Shown: positions 7,932 to 15,635 of the stretch, one piece after another | How the letters are laid out: each line of letters starts with the position of its first letter | Position numbering within the stretch: the first letter of the stretch is position 1 | Assembly: GCF_017573465.1 (NCBI RefSeq) | Contig: NZ_JAGEPF010000027.1 | Coordinates: forward strand, 62,001-126,000 | Source: Actinomadura violacea | GTDB lineage: Bacteria > Actinomycetota > Actinomycetes > Streptosporangiales > Streptosporangiaceae | Reading direction: 5' to 3' | DNA length: 64,000 bases | The notes under the pieces: model-generated | Told to the model about the DNA's origin: nothing | What the model saw: the letters and a program-made list of their open reading frames with translations, nothing else | Database searches by the model: none | Made by a program: the position numbers and the translations under genes

Positions 7932-10207
7932 TACTGGCACGCCTCGCAGGTCTCGGGGTTCTCCAGGGAGCAGACCGCCGCGGCGACGGTCGTCTGCGCG
8001 ATCCGCGTCGCGGGGCGGGAGCGCAGGTAGTAGGTGGTCTTGAGGCCGCTGCGCCACGCGTAGGCGTACATCGACGACAGCTTCCCGATCGTCGGCGTCT
8101 CCATGAACAGGTTCAGCGAGTGCGCCTGGTCGATGTACGGGGTGCGGGCCGCGGCGAGGTCGATGAGCGCCTTCTGCGGCAGCTCCCAGGCCGTCCGGTA
8201 GAGGTCGAGCATCTCCCCGGGCAGGTCGACGAGGCCCTGGATCGAGCCGTTCGCCCGCTTGATCGCCTCGCGGACGGCGTCGTTCCACAGCCCGAGCGAC
8301 TTCAGGTCCTCGACGAGGTACCCGTTGATCTGCAGGAACTCGCCGGACAGCGTCTCGCGCTTGAACAGGTTGGACACCTGCGGCTCGATGCACTCGTAGC
8401 AGCCGGTGATGGACGCGATCGTGGCGGTCGGCGCGATCGCGATCAGCAGCGAGTTGCGCAGGCCGACCTCGGCGATCCGGGCGCGGAGCGCGTCCCATTC
8501 GGCGGGACGGGTCGGCGCGGCGTCCGGGAAGTGGTCGATGTGCAGCTGGCCGCGCGCGGTGCGGGTCTCGGCGTAGGCCGGGAGCGGGCCGTGGGCCTCG
8601 GCGAGGTCGGCGGACGCGGCGTAGGCGGCGAGCGCGATCTCCTCGGCGATGCGGGTGGACAGCTCGCGGGCCTCGGCGGAGTCGAACGGGAGCCGCAGCG
8701 TGAAGAACACGTCGGCGAGCCCCATCACCCCGAGCCCGACGGGACGCCATTTCCGGTTGGCCGTTTCCGCCTCGGGCGTCGGGTAGAAGCCGCGGTCGAT
8801 GGTGCGGTCCAGGAACCGGACGGCGGTGCGGACGGTCGCGCGCAGCCGCTCCCAGTCGATCCCGGCCGGCGACACGTGCGCGGCCAGGTTCACCGAGCCG
8901 AGGTTGCACACCGCCGCCTCCTTCTCGCCGGTGACCTCCAGGATCTCGGTGCACAGGTTCGACAGGTGGACGGTCCTGCCCGGCTCGGCGGTCTGGTTGC
9001 AGGCCCGGTTCGCGGCGTCCTTGAAGGTCATCCACCCGTTGCCGGTCTCCGCCAGGGTGCGCATCATCCGGCCGTACAGCTTGCGGGCCGGGATCTGCCG
9101 GACGTACCGGCCCTCCTTTTCGGCCGCCCGATAGGCGTCGTCGAACGCGTCGCCCCACAGGTCCGTCAGCTCCGGGACCTCCTTCGGGTCGAACAGCGAC
9201 CACGTCGCGTCCGCCTCGACGCGGCGCATGAACTCGTCCGGGATCCAGTTCGCCAGGTTCAGGTTGTGGGTGCGGCGCGCGTCCTCGCCGGTGTTGTCGC
9301 GCAGTTCGAGGAACTCCTCGACGTCGGCGTGCCACGGCTCCAGGTACACGCACGCGGCGCCCTTGCGGCGGCCGCCCTGGTTGACGGCGGCGACGGACGC
9401 GTCGAGGGTGCGCAGCCACGGGACGATCCCGTTGGAGTGCCCGTTCGTGCCGCGGATCAGCGACCCGCGGGAGCGGACCCGCGTCCAGGAGATCCCGATC
9501 CCGCCCGCGTACTTGCTGAGCCGCGCGACCTGCCCGTACCGCTCGTAGATCGCCTCCAGCTCGTCCTGCGGCGAGTCGAGCAGGAAGCACGACGACAGCT
9601 GCGGGCGGCGCGCGGCCGAGTTGAACAGGGTCGGTGAGCTGGGCAGATACGACAGGGTGCTGAGCAGCCGGTACAGCTCGGCGGCCTCGTCCACGGTGTC
9701 GGACAGGCCCACGGCGACCCGCAGGAAGAAGTGCTGCGGCCGCTCCAGGACGAGCCGGGTGCGCGGATGCCGCAGCAGGTACCGGTCGTAGAGGGTGCGG
9801 AGCCCGAAGTACCCGAACCGGTCGTCCGCGCCCTGGTCGATCAAGGCGTCCAGGGCGGCGGCGTTGGCGGCGGCGAACGCGGCGGGCGCGTCCGCGAGCA
9901 GGCCCTCGGCGTGCGCGGCGGCGACCGACCCGGCGAAGCTCCGCACCCCGGCCTCGGCGGTCTCGTCGCGGATCCGGGCGGCCAGCAGCCGCGCCGCGAC
10001 CCGCGAGTACCCCGGCTCCACCGCGACCAGCGCGGCGGCCTCGCCGATCGCCAGGTCGCGCAGGCCGGCGGCGGACGCGCCGTCCCCCGACCGGACCGCG
10101 CCGAGCACCCGTTCCGGCGCGGTCCCCTCGATCCCGGCGCAGGCCGCCGCGACCTCGGCGGCGATCCCCCCGGTGGCCGGCGCCTCCGCGGGCATGGTGA
10201 CTGTCAC
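7931..10207 (-). CDS. nrdA: Class Ia ribonucleotide reductase, large (alpha) subunit
   Basis: A 758-residue catalytic subunit. The N-terminal ~95 residues look like a diverged ATP-cone. The barrel core carries SNLCTEI and NLGSVNLA (active-site loop region), ITGCYECIEP, and a C-terminal redox tail ending CEACQ that thioredoxin would reduce. The GTG at 10207 is preferred, with GGGGAG about 7 nt upstream; ATG 10195 is possible. An in-frame extension further upstream runs into the riboswitch and is untranslated leader. In Streptomyces the homologous nrdAB operon is B12-repressed while a B12-dependent class II enzyme serves when cobalamin is present. Here nrdS is not adjacent. Confidence 0.95.
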   Translation of the reverse strand: MTVTMPAEAPATGGIAAEVAAACAGIEGTAPERVLGAVRSGDGASAAGLRDLAIGEAAALVAVEPGYSRVAARLLAARIRDETAEAGVRSFAGSVAAAHAEGLLADAPAAFAAANAAALDALIDQGADDRFGYFGLRTLYDRYLLRHPRTRLVLERPQHFFLRVAVGLSDTVDEAAELYRLLSTLSYLPSSPTLFNSAARRPQLSSCFLLDSPQDELEAIYERYGQVARLSKYAGGIGISWTRVRSRGSLIRGTNGHSNGIVPWLRTLDASVAAVNQGGRRKGAACVYLEPWHADVEEFLELRDNTGEDARRTHNLNLANWIPDEFMRRVEADATWSLFDPKEVPELTDLWGDAFDDAYRAAEKEGRYVRQIPARKLYGRMMRTLAETGNGWMTFKDAANRACNQTAEPGRTVHLSNLCTEILEVTGEKEAAVCNLGSVNLAAHVSPAGIDWERLRATVRTAVRFLDRTIDRGFYPTPEAETANRKWRPVGLGVMGLADVFFTLRLPFDSAEARELSTRIAEEIALAAYAASADLAEAHGPLPAYAETRTARGQLHIDHFPDAAPTRPAEWDALRARIAEVGLRNSLLIAIAPTATIASITGCYECIEPQVSNLFKRETLSGEFLQINGYLVEDLKSLGLWNDAVREAIKRANGSIQGLVDLPGEMLDLYRTAWELPQKALIDLAAARTPYIDQAHSLNLFMETPTIGKLSSMYAYAWRSGLKTTYYLRSRPATRIAQTTVAAAVCSLENPETCEACQ

Positions 10208-10212
10208 GTTCT

Positions 10213-10240
10213 CTCCCCTCGTGAGACGGCGTCGCGAGGG
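10213..10240 (-). promoter_or_regulatory. Hairpin able to sequester the nrdA Shine-Dalgarno
   Basis: On the minus strand CCCTCG (10240-10235) pairs with CGAGGGG (10221-10215) around a 13-nt loop. The 3' arm contains most of the GAGGGGAG ribosome site of nrdA. It lies about 80 nt after the cobalamin aptamer and is a plausible translational expression platform. Confidence 0.5.
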
Positions 10241-10317
10241 CATGCGAACGGGCGCGGCGGCAGGCTGCCGCGCACCGTCCCCCGGCTCACCCGCGAAGCC
10301 TCGGACGTACGGCGTGC

Positions 10318-10518
10318 ATGGCAGGTCTTCGGACTCGCGGGCGCCCGCGCCTCCTGCCGGAGGCACGACCTACTGGCCGTCGCTTCCCGATCCGGACGAT
10401 CCGGTTCAGTGCCTGTGACGGCGGTCGTTCCCGCTCACCGCTGCGGGGCAGTCCCGGACTTGCACCGGGTTCCCTCTTACGACGCCCCCGCCGCGAGCGG
10501 CGGGGGCGAACCAACACG
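10318..10518 (-). ncRNA. Cobalamin (AdoCbl) riboswitch
   Basis: The minus strand carries the family landmarks in order: AGAGGGAACCCGGTGCAAGT near 10479-10460, CCGGGACTGCCCCGC, then GCGGTGAGCGGGAACGACCG, GCCAGTAGG, and the 3' block CGCGAGTCCGAAGACCTGCC ending near 10320. A large GC hairpin (GCCCCCGCCGCTCGCGGCGGGGGC) precedes the core. It sits directly upstream of nrdAB, as in Streptomyces, where cobalamin shuts off the class Ia enzyme. Boundaries are approximate to 10-15 nt. Confidence 0.93.
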
Positions 10519-10526
10519 GGATTGAA

Positions 10527-10571
10527 CCCTACATCTTGGTGATCCTCATTGCGCAACCCCAACATGTAGGG
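10527..10571 (-). promoter_or_regulatory. Two NrdR boxes upstream of nrdAB
   Basis: Cores CTACATCTTG (10529-10538) and CAACATGTAG (10560-10569) both fit the NrdR half-palindrome CWAnATnTWG. Their starts are 31 bp apart, three helical turns, the classic tandem arrangement for the NrdR oligomer. The outer bases also form an 8-bp inverted repeat, CCCTACAT/ATGTAGGG. They lie just upstream of the riboswitch and cover the likely promoter, so nrdAB would be repressed by (d)ATP-loaded NrdR as well as by cobalamin. Confidence 0.75.
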
Positions 10572-10638
10572 CGCGTCGTCGTTCGATCATGGGGGTCGGA
10601 TGCGCGCCGCCCGGCCGGGGTGGGACGATGTCCCCGTC

Positions 10639-11253
10639 ATGTCCCCGCGTCCCAGGCAGCCGATCTTCCGCGCCGCGCGCGCGGTCGTCTTCGCGACCGT
10701 GTGCGTCGCGCTGGCGACCCTCGGCCACGATCTGGCGTCGCACGAGCCGGTGCCGGGCTGGGCGGTGCTCGCCGGGTTCGGCGCGGTCCTCGCCGTCACC
10801 CTCGCCCTCGCGGGGCACGAGCGGTCCCTCCCGACGATCATGGGCGGGCTGCTCGGCGGCCAGTTCGCGCTGCACACGCTGTTCGCGAGCGCGACCGAGG
10901 GCATGCCCGGCTGCGCCCCCGGGGCGCACGCGGAACACGCCGCGGCGGTGCCCGCGATGCACGGCTCCGGCACCTCGATGACCCTCGCGCACGTCGCCGC
11001 CGCCGTCGCCGCCGCATGGTGGCTGCGGCGCGGCGAGCGAGCCGCGTGGTCGCTCGCCCGCCGCCTCGCCGCCGCCGCCGACCGCCCGATCCGGCTGCTG
11101 CTCGCGCTGCTGCTGATCGAACCGGCGGAGCGCCCGCTGCGTACCCCCGTGGTGCCGGTGGCGGCCGGCGCGCTCGCCACGGGACGCGCGCTGCGGCACC
11201 AGGTCGTCCGGCGGGGACCCCCGCCGCGTTCGAGGGCGCTCGCTCACAGCTGA
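10639..11253 (+). CDS. Small integral membrane protein next to copper genes
   Basis: A 204-residue protein with about five hydrophobic segments (near residues 14-30, 38-54, 66-82, 118-132 and 150-165). A loop around residues 88-115 is rich in His and Met plus a Cys (GCAPGAHAEH, PAMHGSG), which could bind a soft metal. It precedes ycnI and copC on the same strand with a 77-nt gap, an arrangement seen in other actinomycetes, so a role in copper handling is inferred from context. ATG 10639 is chosen over an upstream ATG at 10600 that overlaps the nrd control region. No family recognised. Confidence 0.7.
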   Translation: MSPRPRQPIFRAARAVVFATVCVALATLGHDLASHEPVPGWAVLAGFGAVLAVTLALAGHERSLPTIMGGLLGGQFALHTLFASATEGMPGCAPGAHAEHAAAVPAMHGSGTSMTLAHVAAAVAAAWWLRRGERAAWSLARRLAAAADRPIRLLLALLLIEPAERPLRTPVVPVAAGALATGRALRHQVVRRGPPPRSRALAHS

Positions 11254-11330
11254 GCGAGCGCCGTACGTCACCGGCCGCCGGCCCCGCCGGCGCCCGGCCC
11301 CTTCCCGTACGACTCGAACGGAGTTCCGTC

Positions 11331-12044
11331 TTGCCTTCCCGCACGCATGCCCGCCGGCTCGGCACGCTCGCCTCGCTGACCGGCCTCGGCGTGATCGCGC
11401 TCGCGACCGCCGCGTCCGCGCACGTCACCGTCAACCCCAAGACCGCCGAGCAGGGCTCCTACGCCAAGGTCTCGTTCCGGGTGCCGAACGAGGAGGACAA
11501 GGCCAGCACCACGAAGCTGGTGGTGAACCTGCCGACCGACCACCCGGTCATGTCGGTGTCGGTGCGGCCCGTCCCCGGCTGGACGGCCAAGGTCGTCACG
11601 TCCACGCTGCCGAAGCCGGTGAAGACCGAGGGCGGCGAGCTGACCAAGGCCGCCACGCAGATCATCTGGACCGGCGGCAAGATCGAGCCCGGCCAGTTCC
11701 AGGAGTTCGACGTCTCGCTCGGCCCGCTGCCGACCGACACCGACACGATGACGTTCAAGGCCGACCAGACCTACTCCGACGGCCAGGTCGTCAAGTGGGA
11801 GCAGGACCCGGGCGACGGCTCCGCCGAGCCCGAGCACCCGGCGCCCACGCTGAAGCTCACGCCGAAGGGCTCGTCCGACGCCGCGGCGGCCGGGCTCACC
11901 GCGCAGTCCAAGCCCGCCGCGAAGGCGGAGGCGAGCTCCGACGACGGCACCGCGCGGCTGCTCGGCGGCGTCGGTATCGGCGTCGGCGTGATCGGCATCG
12001 CGGTCGGCGGCTACGGCCTGTCCCGCGCGCGGAGCCGGGCGTGA
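11331..12044 (+). CDS. YcnI-family (DUF1775) copper-binding membrane-anchored protein
   Basis: A 237-residue exported protein. The Sec signal ends ASA at residue 30, leaving His31 at the mature N-terminus (HVTVNPKTAEQG), the copper ligand in characterised YcnI proteins. The beta-sandwich follows (residues 31-165, with VPNEE, WTAKV and IIWTGG), then a low-complexity linker and a C-terminal membrane helix (about residues 208-230) with an Arg tail. The start is read as TTG 11331 because GGAG lies 7 nt upstream and no ATG/GTG fits. It overlaps copC by 4 nt (GTGA), so the two are co-translated. It probably delivers or scavenges copper outside the membrane. Confidence 0.88.
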   Translation: MPSRTHARRLGTLASLTGLGVIALATAASAHVTVNPKTAEQGSYAKVSFRVPNEEDKASTTKLVVNLPTDHPVMSVSVRPVPGWTAKVVTSTLPKPVKTEGGELTKAATQIIWTGGKIEPGQFQEFDVSLGPLPTDTDTMTFKADQTYSDGQVVKWEQDPGDGSAEPEHPAPTLKLTPKGSSDAAAAGLTAQSKPAAKAEASSDDGTARLLGGVGIGVGVIGIAVGGYGLSRARSRA

Positions 12045-12583
12045 GCCGGGCCGTCCGGCGCGCCGCCACCGGCGCGGCCGCGGCCTTCGCCGCGCTCGCG
12101 CTGGCCGCGCCCCCCGTGTCCGCACACACGTCGCTGACCGGGGCGGATCCGGCCGCGAACGCGACGATCGCGCCGCCGACCCAGATCGTGCTGACCTACG
12201 CCGACCCGGTGCAGCTGCCCCAGGTCGTGCTGACGGACGCCAAGGGCGGACGGCACGAGGCGGGCAAGGCCCAGGCGGTCGACAACAAGGTCACCGAGGC
12301 GGTGAAGGGCACGCTGCCGAACGGGGTGTACACGGTCGGCTGGCGCGTCGTGTCGCCGGACGGCCACCCGATCAGCGGCACCTACAAGTTCACCGTCACC
12401 GGGTCGACCGGGGCCGCGGGCGCCGGCGGCCCGGCGTCCGCGCCCGCCGCGAAGGCGGCGGACGGCGGCTCCGGCGGCTCGGGCGGCTGGCTGTGGATCG
12501 GCCTGATCGCCGCGGTCGTCGTGGTCGCCGGCGGCGGGTTCGCCTGGTACCGGCGCACCTCGGGAGCGTCCGCGCAAGAATGA
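12041..12583 (+). CDS. CopC-domain copper-resistance protein
   Basis: A 180-residue exported protein. The signal peptide ends VSA and His29 becomes the mature N-terminal copper ligand (HTSLTGADPAA). The CopC cupredoxin-like fold spans residues 29-120 and includes WRVVSPDGHPISG, whose Asp/His complete the Cu(II) site. A Gly/Ser linker leads to a C-terminal membrane helix (about residues 148-168). GTG 12041 overlaps the ycnI stop. No CopD-like membrane partner follows, unlike many operons; the next gene is a haemoglobin chimera behind a palindrome. Confidence 0.9.
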   Translation: MSRAVRRAATGAAAAFAALALAAPPVSAHTSLTGADPAANATIAPPTQIVLTYADPVQLPQVVLTDAKGGRHEAGKAQAVDNKVTEAVKGTLPNGVYTVGWRVVSPDGHPISGTYKFTVTGSTGAAGAGGPASAPAAKAADGGSGGSGGWLWIGLIAAVVVVAGGGFAWYRRTSGASAQE

Positions 12584-12590
12584 TCACAGG

Positions 12591-12637
12591 CTTCCGGTCG
12601 GGTGATTACAGCGTTACATTGATTACCCGACCGGAAG
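12591..12637. repeat. 13-bp perfect inverted repeat between copC and the globin gene
   Basis: CTTCCGGTCGGGT (12591-12603) and its exact complement (12625-12637) flank a 21-nt AT-richer spacer. It begins 7 bp after the copC stop and ends 19 bp before the next ATG. It could terminate copC or act as an operator for the globin gene. The spacer (GATTACAGCGTTACATTGATT) is unusually AT-rich for this DNA, which favours a regulatory role. Confidence 0.6.
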
Positions 12638-12656
12638 ATCATTTCTTGGGGGCCCG

Positions 12657-13424
12657 ATGATCGTCGAGTACATCCGCTACCGGATCGACCCGGCGCGCGC
12701 CGAGGAGTTCGAGGCCGCGTACGCCCGCGCCGCCGTCCCGCTCGCCGCCGCGCCGCAGTGCGTCGACTACGAGCTGGCCCGCTGCGTCGACGAGCCCGAG
12801 TGCTACGTCCTGCGGATCGGCTGGACGTCCGCCGACGACCACATGCGGGGCTTCCGCTCCGGCGAGCACTTCCCCGCCTTCTTCGCCGCGATCAAGCCGT
12901 ACGTCCAGCAGATCGAGGAGATGCGGCACTACGAGCGGACGCCCGTCCGCGGCGCCGGCTCGTCCGTCCCGACCATGTACGACTGGGCGGGCGGCGACGA
13001 GGCCCTGCAGCGCCTCACCGAGGTCTTCTACACCGCCGTCCTCAAGGACGACCTGCTCCGGCCCCTCTTCGAGCACATGGCCCCCGACCACCCGAAGTGG
13101 GTCGCGGTCTGGCTGGGCGAGGTGTTCCGCGGCCCCGAGCGCTACAGCGAGGAGCGCGGCGGCTACCACCACATGGTCCGCCAGCACCTCGGCAAGGCGA
13201 TCACCGAGGCGCAGCGCCGCCGCTGGGTCGCCCTGCTCATGGAGGCGGCGGACGAGGTCGGCCTGCCCGCCGACCCCGAGTTCCGCGCCGCGTTCGCGTC
13301 CTACATCGAGTGGGGCACCCGCATCGCGCTGTCGAACTCCCAGCCGGACGCGGCACCGCCGCTCGAAGCCCCGATGCCGCACTGGGGCTGGGGCGTCGCC
13401 CCGCCCTACACCCCCGCCAAGTAG
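12657..13424 (+). CDS. Chimera: antibiotic-biosynthesis monooxygenase domain + group II truncated haemoglobin
   Basis: A 255-residue fusion. Residues 1-100 are an ABM-type ferredoxin-like domain (MIVEYIRYRI, CYVLRIGWTS, HFPAFFAAI). Residues about 105-235 are a group II truncated haemoglobin with YDWAGGDEAL, VFYTAVL, a likely proximal His in RQHLGKAI, and the Trp of RRRWVALL typical of group II (TrpG8). The tail ends in Pro/Trp-rich sequence. Such chimeras are known in streptomycetes. A role in oxidising quinones or handling reactive oxygen/nitrogen species is inferred. ATG 12657 follows TTGGGGG. Confidence 0.9.
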   Translation: MIVEYIRYRIDPARAEEFEAAYARAAVPLAAAPQCVDYELARCVDEPECYVLRIGWTSADDHMRGFRSGEHFPAFFAAIKPYVQQIEEMRHYERTPVRGAGSSVPTMYDWAGGDEALQRLTEVFYTAVLKDDLLRPLFEHMAPDHPKWVAVWLGEVFRGPERYSEERGGYHHMVRQHLGKAITEAQRRRWVALLMEAADEVGLPADPEFRAAFASYIEWGTRIALSNSQPDAAPPLEAPMPHWGWGVAPPYTPAK

Positions 13425-13452
13425 CCGCCGGGCCGGCGGGCCGTACGGCCGC

Positions 13453-13977
13453 TCAGGCATGCCACTGTGTGCCCTGACGCAGTCTCCGGCCCGCCACCGC
13501 ATGCTCGCGCAGCTTCCGGACGGCGTCGTCGGCGTCGGCACCGGCCTGCCCGCCGCGGTCCGGACCGGCGAGGATCCCGTCCTCCAGCGCCTTCAGCACC
13601 TCCGCCGGCACCTCGGCCCGCCGGTGGGTGTCGTACAGCGCGAAGTCGATCGGCCCCGCCTCGGTCCGGACCCGGAAGCGCGCGATCCCCGGGACCATCA
13701 CGCGCACTCGGCGATGGAACTTCGGGTCCTCCCGGACCCACCGGGGCGGGACGTCGTCCATCGCGACGTGCGCGGTGGCGAGGTCGCAGCTCCGCAGCCC
13801 GTCGCGCATGTGGGCGTGCAGGACCGTCCCGTCCAGCCACACCGCCGGCTGGGCGAACCAGCGGCGCATGCGCAGCACCATCGGCCACACCACGGCGGTG
13901 GCGATCAGCCCGATGACGGACCCCGCCTTCTGCGCGCCGGTGAGGCCGTTCAGCACGATGACGATTCCGGGCTCCAC
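13453..13977 (-). CDS. Hypothetical protein with one N-terminal membrane helix
   Basis: A 174-residue protein. A hydrophobic segment lies at residues about 19-36 (VIGLIATAVVWPMVL), followed by a basic stretch and a soluble, mixed alpha/beta domain rich in Arg/Val (VRVMVPGIARFRVRT). The GTG start at 13977 follows GAAGGGGG overlapping the azoreductase stop 14 nt upstream, so it is probably the second gene of that operon. I do not recognise a family. It may be a membrane-associated accessory protein. Confidence 0.65.
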   Translation of the reverse strand: MEPGIVIVLNGLTGAQKAGSVIGLIATAVVWPMVLRMRRWFAQPAVWLDGTVLHAHMRDGLRSCDLATAHVAMDDVPPRWVREDPKFHRRVRVMVPGIARFRVRTEAGPIDFALYDTHRRAEVPAEVLKALEDGILAGPDRGGQAGADADDAVRKLREHAVAGRRLRQGTQWHA

Positions 13978-13990
13978 GGCGCGACCCCCT

Positions 13991-14686
13991 TCAGCGGGAG
14001 GCCAGGTCGATCACCGCCTCCCATGCGACGGCGAGCGATTCTGCCGCCATTCCCCTGAAGCGCGCCAGATGCGGGACGAGGCCGGCCAGGGTCATTTCGG
14101 CGTTCACGAAGGTCACACCGTCTTCGGCGACGCCGAGCTTGCCGAAATAGGCGCGCAGGTAGGGCTCCTGGAAATCGAAGTTCTCCTGCGGGGTGCCGGG
14201 GCCGTACGCGCCGCCGCGCGCCGTCACGACGACGATCCGCTTGTCGCGCAGGACGCTTTCGCCGGTGTCCGGGTCGGTGTACGCGCCGGGAAAGGTGATC
14301 CGGTCGATCCACGCCTTGAGCGACGCGGGGACCGAGAAGTTGTACATCGGGGCGCCGATCAGCACCGTCCCGGCGCCGGTGAGCTGCTCGACCAGCGGGA
14401 GCGTCATGCCCCATTCACGCTCCTCGGCCTCGGTCTCGATGAGCGCGTCCACCTTCGCGGGAGGGACGAAGCCGTTCTTCTCGACGCGGCGCCCGAGCGC
14501 GCAGTACGCCGGGGAGATCGGCGGCACCGGATCGGCGGCGAGGTCCCGGTACCGGTAGCCGGACGTTCCGTGCCGTTCCCGCCAGGCGTCCGCGAACCGC
14601 GCGGACAGGCGCCGGGTGACGGAGTCGCCGGAATGGCTGGAGTCCAGATGCAGCAGCGAGGCCACCTGGTCGTGGGCCGATAGCAT
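13991..14686 (-). CDS. FMN-dependent NADH-azoreductase
   Basis: A 231-residue flavodoxin-fold quinone/azo reductase. The FMN phosphate loop is SSHSGDSVTRRL (residues about 14-25), with the flavin contacts PMYNFSVPASLKAWIDRI (about 108-125) and TARGGAYG (about 148-155) conserved as in AzoR. The ATG at 14686 has AGGGG upstream. It is divergent from an ECF sigma factor, and the regulator may respond to the same quinone or electrophile stress. A two-electron reduction of quinones is the best-established activity of the family. Confidence 0.9.
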   Translation of the reverse strand: MLSAHDQVASLLHLDSSHSGDSVTRRLSARFADAWRERHGTSGYRYRDLAADPVPPISPAYCALGRRVEKNGFVPPAKVDALIETEAEEREWGMTLPLVEQLTGAGTVLIGAPMYNFSVPASLKAWIDRITFPGAYTDPDTGESVLRDKRIVVVTARGGAYGPGTPQENFDFQEPYLRAYFGKLGVAEDGVTFVNAEMTLAGLVPHLARFRGMAAESLAVAWEAVIDLASR

Positions 14687-14762
14687 GAGCGGGCACCCCT
14701 TCGTTCTGGTGTCGTCGTTGTCCCTCACCTCCATGACGACCCGCGACGGGAAAAGGGGACCG

Positions 14763-15635
14763 ATGGACGAGCAGGCGCTGGCCGAGCGGTTCGACGAGTG
14801 CCGCGGGCACCTGCGGGCGGTCGCGTACCGCATGCTGGGCTCGCTGGACGAGGCCGAGGACGCGGTTCAGGAGACGTGGCTGCGCGCGGCGCGCGCGGGC
14901 GCCGGGGACGTGGCGAACCTGCCCGGCTGGCTGACGACGATCGCCGGCCGGATCTGCCTCGACATGCTGCGCTCGCGGCGCCGCCGCGGCGAGGACCCCG
15001 CCGGCCTCGACGGCCTCGACCGCCTCGCCGAACTGGAGCGGGCGGGCGGGCGCGACCCGGAGGAGGAGGCGGTGCTCGCCGACTCCGTCGGGCTGGCGAT
15101 GCTCGTCGTCCTGGACCGCCTCGGTCCCGCCGAGCGCGTCGCGTTCGTCCTGCACGATCTGTTCGCGGTGCCGTTCGCGGAGATCGCCGGGATCGTGGAG
15201 CGGACGCCCGAGACCACGAAGCGGCTGGCGAGCCGGGCGCGGCGGCGCGTCCACGGGACGCCGGCGGTGCCCGCCGCCGATCTCGCGCGGCAGCGGGAGG
15301 TCGTCGCGGCGTTCCTCGCCGCGTCCCGCTCCGGCGACTTGGACGCGCTGCTGGCGGTGCTCGCCCCCGACGCGTTCCGGCGCGCCGAGGGCGCCGCGGG
15401 CGCCGCCGAGGTCCGGGGCGCCCGCCGGATCGCCGGGGAAACCCTCGCCAACCCCGTCCGCGCCCGCAACGCCCGCCTCGCGCTGGTGGACGGCTCGGCC
15501 GGCGTCGTCGTCGCCCCTCGGGGCCGGCTCGCGGCCGTCCTGCGCGTCACCGTCGAGGACGGCCGCATCGCCGGCTTCACCGTGGTCGGCGACCCGTCGC
15601 GCCTGCGCGCCGTCCGCATCGCCCTCCTCCGTTGA
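14763..15635 (+). CDS. ECF41-like sigma factor with SnoaL-type C-terminal domain
   Basis: A 290-residue protein. Sigma region 2 (residues about 8-75) includes AYRMLGSLDEAEDAVQETWLR, and region 4 (about 110-165) includes LHDLFAVPFAEIAGIV. A C-terminal ~115-residue SnoaL/NTF2-like extension (about 175-290) carries DPSRLRAV near the end, the SigJ/ECF41 architecture in which the extension replaces a separate anti-sigma factor. Such sigmas often neighbour an oxidoreductase; here the divergent azoreductase fits. ATG 14763 has AAAGGGG 6 nt upstream. Its last codon, CGT, and TGA stop lie inside the 64-bp palindrome. Confidence 0.9.
   Translation: MDEQALAERFDECRGHLRAVAYRMLGSLDEAEDAVQETWLRAARAGAGDVANLPGWLTTIAGRICLDMLRSRRRRGEDPAGLDGLDRLAELERAGGRDPEEEAVLADSVGLAMLVVLDRLGPAERVAFVLHDLFAVPFAEIAGIVERTPETTKRLASRARRRVHGTPAVPAADLARQREVVAAFLAASRSGDLDALLAVLAPDAFRRAEGAAGAAEVRGARRIAGETLANPVRARNARLALVDGSAGVVVAPRGRLAAVLRVTVEDGRIAGFTVVGDPSRLRAVRIALLR

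Noticed and set aside
7932..9590. Upstream extension of the nrdB frame into nrdA
   Set aside because: The translation upstream of ATG 7931 is an Arg/Pro-rich out-of-frame reading of nrdA; the nrdB protein begins at MPLLDPG.
14687..14762. ECF41-type promoter between azoR and the sigma gene
   Set aside because: TGTCCCT with CGAC-like elements is present but spacing and -10 do not match well enough by eye.
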